From a bacterium (lineage in GTDB: Bacteria; SM23-31; JAUVVT01): a stretch of DNA of 11,961 nt. The stretch lies in NCBI GenBank assembly GCA_030604505.1, contig JAUVVT010000014.1, positions 1 to 11,961 of the forward strand, read 5' to 3'. This document shows positions 6,663-11,961 of the stretch, one piece after another (the first letter of the stretch is position 1; every line of letters starts with the position of its first letter). The notes under the pieces were generated by a model. It was not told the origin of the DNA. It saw only the letters and a list, made by a program, of their open reading frames with translations, and did no database searches. Both the position numbers and the translations under genes were made by a program.

Positions 6663-9020
6663 ATGAATACGTATAAAAATATTATATTTGTTGTCATTCT
6701 GATATTTGTCTTCTTCACAGGTAAAAACATAAATCCGTCATTTGCCCAGATAGAGAAGTTTATTCCACGTCAGGGAGGAACAGTTGAAGTCTGGCGAATA
6801 ACTGACGACCCGACAGTCCGGGACTGGGCAAGTTATCATAGTACACCATGTTTTAGCCCCGATGGAAGGTATATATGCTATATACACTTTGCCGGAAATC
6901 CCGATGAATTAAAATTACCTCCAAAATCGGAGATACAGCACAAAGACCTGTATCGCCCGACCGGCACGCCAGGAGCAAGAAAGATTCGCTTATATGACCT
7001 TCATAAGAATGAGGACAGAAAAATAAACGCCGAAAATAACAATACCGATCCAAAGTGGGCAAACAAACACAATTGGTTCTTTTATACCCAATCCATCTCC
7101 AGAGAAGGAACAAACGAAGAGAAAACAACAAAGGTTATGTGGCTGGATGTAGATACCGGAAATCTGAAGAATATTGGATACGGTCTCAGGTCTCTAAAAT
7201 ATACCGACTGTGATGACCGATGGTTGTATGGTATGATAACACTTGCCGATGGAGAGGTAAAGGGATCTCGAATCCCGATTAAAGAGAATTCAAAACCAGA
7301 ACCACTGCAGGGAAAATGGAAATATGGAGGCAATCTCTTATATACCAATCCTGTTCATCCGATGATTGTTTCAAGAGACAACCTCTACAAGCAGCATTAT
7401 TATGCAACAAAAATTTGGAGACCAGCAGGATATTTAGGAACTTATGACATACCTTTTGTCGCACGGCACTTTTTTCATGCTGACCTCGAAGGAGGAAACC
7501 GTATTGTCTCATATCCCGAAATGGAAGGAGCTCACTTCTCATGGTTGGGAGACGGCTCATATTTTTTAGCCGGTAACGGCCAATTTCGGGGATGGAAATG
7601 GAATGAGCCGCTTCCAAGCAATATCCATTTTCTTGGAGCGATAAGGTGCTCCAGCGATCCCAGTCCCTGCGGGCGAAGCGGACGGTGGATTTCAGGAAGC
7701 AGTGCCGGTCCAATGCAGATAGTAGACATCCGCTCAGGAGATGGATGGAACTATTTGAATGCTCTGTCGCATATCCATGACTCCGGCTCCTTCAGTTACT
7801 GCTATGGCTCCGGACTGAGTGATAATGATGCAAAAGGAAGTCCCGACGGAACCAAAATTTGTTTTGTCACAAATTATGACTTAAAAGACGGGCCCGTAAC
7901 CGAAATCTTAGAAAATGTATCGGGCATCTCGGGAAACCAAATACTTGTAAAATCTACCGATGGCTTTCCTAAAGCAGGTAGAATAACAGTGCGCAATGAA
8001 ATAATTGCGTATGAACGAAAAACACCAACCAGTTTTGAAGGGCTAACTCGAAGATTATACAATACACACCCTGTCATATTGGAACATTTAAATCCTCAAA
8101 GACGCAAATTATATGAAGAACGCCCCGTTGACCTACGGAAAGGACAGATTGTTAAATCGTTTGATGCTATATGCATCCCGGAAGATGAATGGAAAAAGCT
8201 TCCACTACCAGCAAAAATACTTAAGCATTATGACGGAAAAATAACACCACTCCTGCGGCAGGCACAGACCGATGTTTACGTTGCAGTGGTTCGACTGCCG
8301 GACAGACCCCACTTTCGAAAAGCAGAAAATGAGATTGAACTCATCCCAAGTGAAAACCACTGGGAAACTTACGGCTATCATATTTTTAAAGACAGTACAA
8401 AGATTACAGATAATCCCCTTCGCCCGGGAGAATCATTTAATTTCCCCGAAACCGGGACATACACAGCAACGGCAGTCGAATGGTCAGGATTGGAAAGTAA
8501 AGAAAGTTTACCCGTTAAAATACAAAACAACATAACCTTAAAAATCCTGCACGATAAACCTGCCGATTTTTCCTGGACATACGACAGGTGGCTGGTCGAT
8601 AGAAAAGAAGTATCAGAGGAAGAAGCAAAGAATTCCATTGAAGCTGTCAGGGAAATTGTTCATTTACACGATGGAGTAATCCATCGGGAGTGGTATAATT
8701 GGGGTCAGATTATTAAGCGTTATGATTTAAACCTTGAATGGAAGCCAATCCGCCGCTTGTTTTATCAGAACAGTAAACTTACAAGACGGGAATTACACAA
8801 CCGTGATGGTATCCACTTTAGTACTGAATTTTTTGACCCGGATGGATACATTACAGAATCAATACAGTATCGAATGGTTAGTGGAGAATTAAATGAATAC
8901 AGGCACTGGTGGTATGAAAAGGGTGTTTCAGTAAAAAGTGTTAGAAACTCATCCGGAGGAGCAGAAATATATACAAAAGACGGAAACAGATGGTTAAAAA
9001 AAATAACAAAAGTTGAATAA
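6663..9020 (+). CDS. Exported mosaic protein: TolB/PD40-like beta-propeller plus C-terminal modules, function unknown
   Basis: A 785-residue protein with a type I signal peptide (likely cleavage after SFA28). The mature N-terminal half looks like a beta-propeller: PD40/TolB-type strands with SPDGRY at 65-70 and SPDGTK at 393-398, and repeated Trp/Gly-rich blades between. The overall look recalls oligogalacturonate-lyase-like (PL22-type) propellers, but I cannot assign catalytic residues. Residues 434-475 form a compact module (GFPKAGRITVRNEIIAYERK, then TSFEGLTRRLYNTHP) like short beta-modules in phage and surface proteins. Residues about 535-620 look like an Fn3-type beta-sandwich. Residues about 708-765 have MORN/YwqK-like strands (FDPDGYITESIQYR, EYRHWWYEKG). 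It lies between a NamZ-like enzyme and a pectate-lyase-like protein, so binding or cleavage of a polysaccharide outside the cytoplasm is a reasonable guess. Export is well supported; function is not known. Confidence 0.75.
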   Translation: MNTYKNIIFVVILIFVFFTGKNINPSFAQIEKFIPRQGGTVEVWRITDDPTVRDWASYHSTPCFSPDGRYICYIHFAGNPDELKLPPKSEIQHKDLYRPTGTPGARKIRLYDLHKNEDRKINAENNNTDPKWANKHNWFFYTQSISREGTNEEKTTKVMWLDVDTGNLKNIGYGLRSLKYTDCDDRWLYGMITLADGEVKGSRIPIKENSKPEPLQGKWKYGGNLLYTNPVHPMIVSRDNLYKQHYYATKIWRPAGYLGTYDIPFVARHFFHADLEGGNRIVSYPEMEGAHFSWLGDGSYFLAGNGQFRGWKWNEPLPSNIHFLGAIRCSSDPSPCGRSGRWISGSSAGPMQIVDIRSGDGWNYLNALSHIHDSGSFSYCYGSGLSDNDAKGSPDGTKICFVTNYDLKDGPVTEILENVSGISGNQILVKSTDGFPKAGRITVRNEIIAYERKTPTSFEGLTRRLYNTHPVILEHLNPQRRKLYEERPVDLRKGQIVKSFDAICIPEDEWKKLPLPAKILKHYDGKITPLLRQAQTDVYVAVVRLPDRPHFRKAENEIELIPSENHWETYGYHIFKDSTKITDNPLRPGESFNFPETGTYTATAVEWSGLESKESLPVKIQNNITLKILHDKPADFSWTYDRWLVDRKEVSEEEAKNSIEAVREIVHLHDGVIHREWYNWGQIIKRYDLNLEWKPIRRLFYQNSKLTRRELHNRDGIHFSTEFFDPDGYITESIQYRMVSGELNEYRHWWYEKGVSVKSVRNSSGGAEIYTKDGNRWLKKITKVE

Positions 9021-9074
9021 TAGCACCTATCGAGACTCAATATTGTTTTAAACAGCAAATTCTATAAAAAACTT

Positions 9075-9091
9075 TGAAAATAATATTTTCA
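9075..9091. promoter_or_regulatory. Perfect 7-bp inverted repeat upstream of the lyase gene
   Basis: TGAAAAT-AAT-ATTTTCA lies 39 bases before the ATG at 9130, within the only sizeable gap (109 bp) of the four-gene cluster. It could be an operator or a weak hairpin. In such AT-rich DNA a palindrome of this length may also be chance. Confidence 0.3.
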
Positions 9092-9129
9092 CAAAATCCT
9101 GAAAAAACCAAATTGACCGTAGAAAAATT

Positions 9130-10509
9130 ATGAAAAATTTCTTATTATTATTCGTTTTTATCTTCACGGTTACATTATTTCCCATTTCTTCATTTGCAGA
9201 TGCTGAGCTAACAAATGATGCATCAAAAACACTGGACAAGGGCATACAATATTTTTATTCAGTCTCCACTAATGGGGGCTATATGTCGGGTTATTCCTTA
9301 GACCTTAAGAAACGGCGGGGATTTTTGCGTGATGTGGCAGACACCCAGATTCAGGTTCAGACGCCGGGAACTCCATCGGTTGGCGAAGCTTTTTTGAAAG
9401 CATATAAGGTAACCGGTGATAAATTCTATTTATTATGTGCAGAGAAAGCAGGCGATGCTCTTATATGGGGTCAAAAAAACTCAGGTGGTTGGAGCCGCTA
9501 TATCGATTTTAACAATAAAGCAGAAAATGAATCCTGCAAAATCTGGAGTATCACAACAACCAGTGCCCTCCGTTTTCTGATGGCTCTTAATATGGTAATA
9601 CAAAAAAAGTCCCTTCAAGCGGCTGTTGAAAAGGGACTCGGATTTATGTTAGAAAGCCAGTTTGAAAACGGCGCCTGGCCTCCATTTTATCCACTGCTTG
9701 GGGACCGCTATAACTGCTACACCTTTAATGACGGAACCATCAATGACTGCATCAGTACAATGCTCGAAGCTCATAAAAATTACAATAAGCCTGAGCATCT
9801 TGAGAGCATAAAAAAAGCGGGAGATTTCATTTATATTTCACAGCTTCCACCGCCGCAGCCCGGCTGGGCACAACATTATAACTACTACTTACAGCCCCAA
9901 TGGTTCCGACAGTACGAACCGCCCTCTGTTAACAGCTCTGTTACTGCCCGAAACTTCTCAACACTCGTCGATTTATTTTTATATACCGGAAATAAAAAAT
10001 ATCTCGAGCCAATTCCAGATGCAATCCGCTGGCTCAAAAATTCAAGACTCCCCAATGGCAGATGGGCACGATTTTATGAGCTTAGAACCAATGTTCCACT
10101 ATACTATGACAGGGACAGAATACGAGTCTCAGCAGTAGAAGAACTGAGCGATGAGAGACGAACCGGTTATAGATATCAGGTCAATATTGATCTGGAAAAT
10201 ATAACCGAATATTACAATAATGTTAAAAAACTCGGAAGAGATGAGTATATTAAGGAAAAAGAAAAAGCCCTTTCAGAAAATGAAAAAATTAAAAAACTGA
10301 AAGTTCTGGAAACCACCGTAAGAAATATAATCTCCTCACAGGACGAAATGGGACGATGGGTAACAAAAAACAGATACAGAATTAATGTCTTGGGAACAGG
10401 ACAGTGGAACGGACAATACGCCGTTGAAGATATGATAATGAGCAGGATTTTTATTAAAAATATTAACTTATTATGTGATTATATTGAAATGGCAAAATCT
10501 ATTTATTAA
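9130..10509 (+). CDS. PL10-type pectate-lyase-like exported protein (alpha/alpha toroid)
   Basis: A 459-residue exported protein with a signal peptide cleaved near SFA23 or ADA25. It resembles the pectic acid lyase (PL10/PelA) toroid family, which cleaves polygalacturonate by beta-elimination. Matching segments are TPGTPSVGEAFLKAY, WGQKNSGGW (SGGW at 118-121), GAWPPFYPLLG, TFNDGTINDCISTMLEA (198-214), and especially WARFYELRTNVPLYYDRDRI (312-331) followed by EELSDERRTGYRYQ. Two sites differ from what I recall for PL10: the first acidic motif (TIDNGAT-like) is replaced by CKIWSITTTSALRFL at 136-150, and NDD is NDG at 200-202. It may therefore be a divergent lyase with another uronate substrate, or catalytically weak. 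The start has no obvious Shine-Dalgarno sequence. The next gene follows after 20 bases. Confidence 0.78.
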   Translation: MKNFLLLFVFIFTVTLFPISSFADAELTNDASKTLDKGIQYFYSVSTNGGYMSGYSLDLKKRRGFLRDVADTQIQVQTPGTPSVGEAFLKAYKVTGDKFYLLCAEKAGDALIWGQKNSGGWSRYIDFNNKAENESCKIWSITTTSALRFLMALNMVIQKKSLQAAVEKGLGFMLESQFENGAWPPFYPLLGDRYNCYTFNDGTINDCISTMLEAHKNYNKPEHLESIKKAGDFIYISQLPPPQPGWAQHYNYYLQPQWFRQYEPPSVNSSVTARNFSTLVDLFLYTGNKKYLEPIPDAIRWLKNSRLPNGRWARFYELRTNVPLYYDRDRIRVSAVEELSDERRTGYRYQVNIDLENITEYYNNVKKLGRDEYIKEKEKALSENEKIKKLKVLETTVRNIISSQDEMGRWVTKNRYRINVLGTGQWNGQYAVEDMIMSRIFIKNINLLCDYIEMAKSIY

Positions 10510-10529
10510 TTTAAAAAGCAGGTAAAAAA

Positions 10530-11961
10530 ATGAAAAATGCAAGTATAAAACTTATTAAAATTATGACATTTTTAATATTGATTTTATTCTTTAACTGCTC
10601 CGACCAAAAAACTGAAGATTCAAAAACTACCTATAAAAAACCAGCATGGCTGAAAGAGGCAATCGTACATGCTGGGAGTAATCAGGAACCACTGATCTTC
10701 AGAGTAAGAAGAGGCGGTGTTTCGACTCAGATAGAAGAAGAATATCTTCAAGCCCATAGCGAAGAAATAGTAAAAGAAGCAAAAGATTTCGGAGGCACAT
10801 ACTATTGCACTCACCTTTACAAAGGATTCGGCCTGAAAGCGGAACAGGAAGAGAGAGTACTTGGTAAAAAGTTTGCAGACCTTCTTCACCGATACGGTTT
10901 TAAGGTCGGCACTTATGTCGGCAGCACTATGGGTTATGAGACATTTCTGCTGGAAAAACCAGAAGCAGAAGATTGGCTGGCGCCTGAATATATGGGAGCC
11001 CCTGTTATATATAGTACTCAATACTTCCGCCGAAGACCGTATATTGGACATCCGGACTACGTTAAATTTATAAAAAACATAGTTAAAATAGGAATAGAAG
11101 AATACAAAACCGACCTTTTTCACTTTGATAATCCCGCCAATCAGGCAAGACCGGAAGTATTTTATCATCCGCTTGCAATTAAGCAATTCAGGGAATTCTT
11201 GAGAAAAAAATATTCTCCCGAAATACTCAAAAAAAGACTGGGATTCAGTAATGCGAATCTTGTGGTTCCGCCAAAGTTCAGTGCACTCAGAAGTATGCAG
11301 ACCTTTGATGACCCTATAACTCAAGAATGGATAGATTTTAGATGTCAGAAACTGGCAGATTATTATGGAGAAATGGCACGTTACATCAGAAGTATGAATC
11401 CAGATATAGCAGTTGAAATAAATCCACACGGAATTACAGGTGTAAACAGAGCGTGGGAGAGCAGTGTAGATTTCCCGCGCCTTCTCGCTCATACAGATGT
11501 ATTTGTTTGCGAAGACGGAAATGATGCCGAGGTAACAGAAGACGGAAGACTGGTTTCAAATATCAGGTCTTACAAAATAGGGCGAACTTTAAATAACGTC
11601 GTTTTTAACGGCACAGGAAGTACACCGATTATGGTTCCTGAGGCAATGGCATTCAATAATGTATGTATTGGGAGACCTGGAAGGGCACAAAAAAAATACA
11701 TTGCGTTTTTTCATAAAAACTTTGAGCATTACCGTGATGCTGATAATATTGCCGATGTTGCAGTCCTGAGGTCATTCCCATCGATGGCATACAACAGCTT
11801 CACTACACATCAAAGTACAATCCTATTTGAGCAGGTTCTGATTCAGGCAAAGATTCCTTTTGACATTATATTCGATGATAATCTCAAAGATTTATCCAAA
11901 TATTCTGTTCTGGTGCTTGCAAATCAGGAAAGTTTGAGCGACGGCAATCTTGACCTGATAC
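10530..11961 (+). CDS. Lipoprotein-like glycoside hydrolase candidate with GATase-like domain, 3' truncated by window
   Basis: The frame is open from the ATG at 10530 to the window end: 477 codons, no stop, so the gene continues beyond. AGG at 10520-10522 precedes the ATG by 7 bases. Residues 1-23 form a signal peptide ending in FFNC, then SDQK; Cys23 suggests a lipoprotein, although the lipobox is loose. Residues about 40-400 look like a TIM barrel: FHFDNPAN (Asp200) and AVEINPHG (Glu296) lie at ends of predicted strands, and FVCEDGND (Glu328) is a candidate catalytic site. From about residue 408, VAVLRSFPSMAYNS, then IPFDIIFDDNLKDLSKYSVL and LANQESLSD, resembles the GATase-like trimerisation domain that follows the barrel in GH42 beta-galactosidases and related putative glycosidases. 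Substrate is unknown. Position directly after the lyase gene suggests joint glycan breakdown. Confidence 0.8.
   Translation, partial: MKNASIKLIKIMTFLILILFFNCSDQKTEDSKTTYKKPAWLKEAIVHAGSNQEPLIFRVRRGGVSTQIEEEYLQAHSEEIVKEAKDFGGTYYCTHLYKGFGLKAEQEERVLGKKFADLLHRYGFKVGTYVGSTMGYETFLLEKPEAEDWLAPEYMGAPVIYSTQYFRRRPYIGHPDYVKFIKNIVKIGIEEYKTDLFHFDNPANQARPEVFYHPLAIKQFREFLRKKYSPEILKKRLGFSNANLVVPPKFSALRSMQTFDDPITQEWIDFRCQKLADYYGEMARYIRSMNPDIAVEINPHGITGVNRAWESSVDFPRLLAHTDVFVCEDGNDAEVTEDGRLVSNIRSYKIGRTLNNVVFNGTGSTPIMVPEAMAFNNVCIGRPGRAQKKYIAFFHKNFEHYRDADNIADVAVLRSFPSMAYNSFTTHQSTILFEQVLIQAKIPFDIIFDDNLKDLSKYSVLVLANQESLSDGNLDLI

Noticed and set aside
7279..7713. 144-codon minus-strand ORF inside the propeller gene
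   Set aside because: No domain or ribosome site, and it is fully covered by a convincing + strand gene.
10620..11492. 290-codon minus-strand ORF
   Set aside because: It lies antisense to an uninterrupted 477-codon + strand frame with a ribosome site, signal sequence and glycosidase-like features. Its own translation is Phe/Cys/Tyr-rich with no domain, as expected of a shadow frame.
1..11961. CRISPR array, tRNA/rRNA, riboswitch (including a preQ1 type before the que genes) or prophage
   Set aside because: No regularly spaced repeats, cloverleaf, rRNA-like tract or phage structural gene was seen. queE and queC have no leader, since they overlap upstream genes, and the stretch before the CPBP gene shows no recognisable preQ1 aptamer.

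Overview
This window looks like an AT-rich bacterial chromosome segment. No phage, plasmid, transposase, CRISPR or RNA gene is visible. The exported proteins (lipoprotein-like or type I signal peptides), the DUF1343/NamZ-like protein, the PL10-like lyase and the glycosidase with a GATase-like domain suggest an uncultivated saccharolytic bacterium of the PVC, FCB or Poribacteria-like kind. That placement is inference from protein flavour only.

Left part (1-4665, all +): the 3' part of a xylulokinase-type FGGY kinase; a CPBP-family intramembrane protease whose end overlaps queE, which in turn overlaps queC (7-deazaguanine/queuosine precursor pathway); then a PfkB-family, fructokinase-like sugar kinase. 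The xylulokinase and queC each end with a TAA directly abutting a strong AT hairpin. The PfkB gene runs into a degenerate copy of the same hairpin and takes its stop codon from it. These three copies form a small dispersed repeat family marking transcription-unit ends.

Middle: endonuclease III (nth) lies on the minus strand, convergent with the PfkB gene and divergent from the block to its right, with a 73-bp AT-rich gap as the probable promoter region.

Right part (5393-11961, all +): four consecutive genes for exported proteins. They are a DUF1343/NamZ-like exo-muramidase candidate starting at TTG, a 785-residue mosaic beta-propeller protein of unrecognised function, a PL10-type pectate-lyase-like toroid protein, and a lipoprotein-like TIM-barrel glycosidase candidate that is still open at the window edge. 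The last gene has no stop in the window and is easily missed; a 290-codon antisense frame over it is a shadow. Together the four genes look like a secreted glycan-degradation cluster. No SusC/SusD-like transporter is seen, and the sugar kinases on the left could act downstream of it, but nothing here proves a metabolic link.
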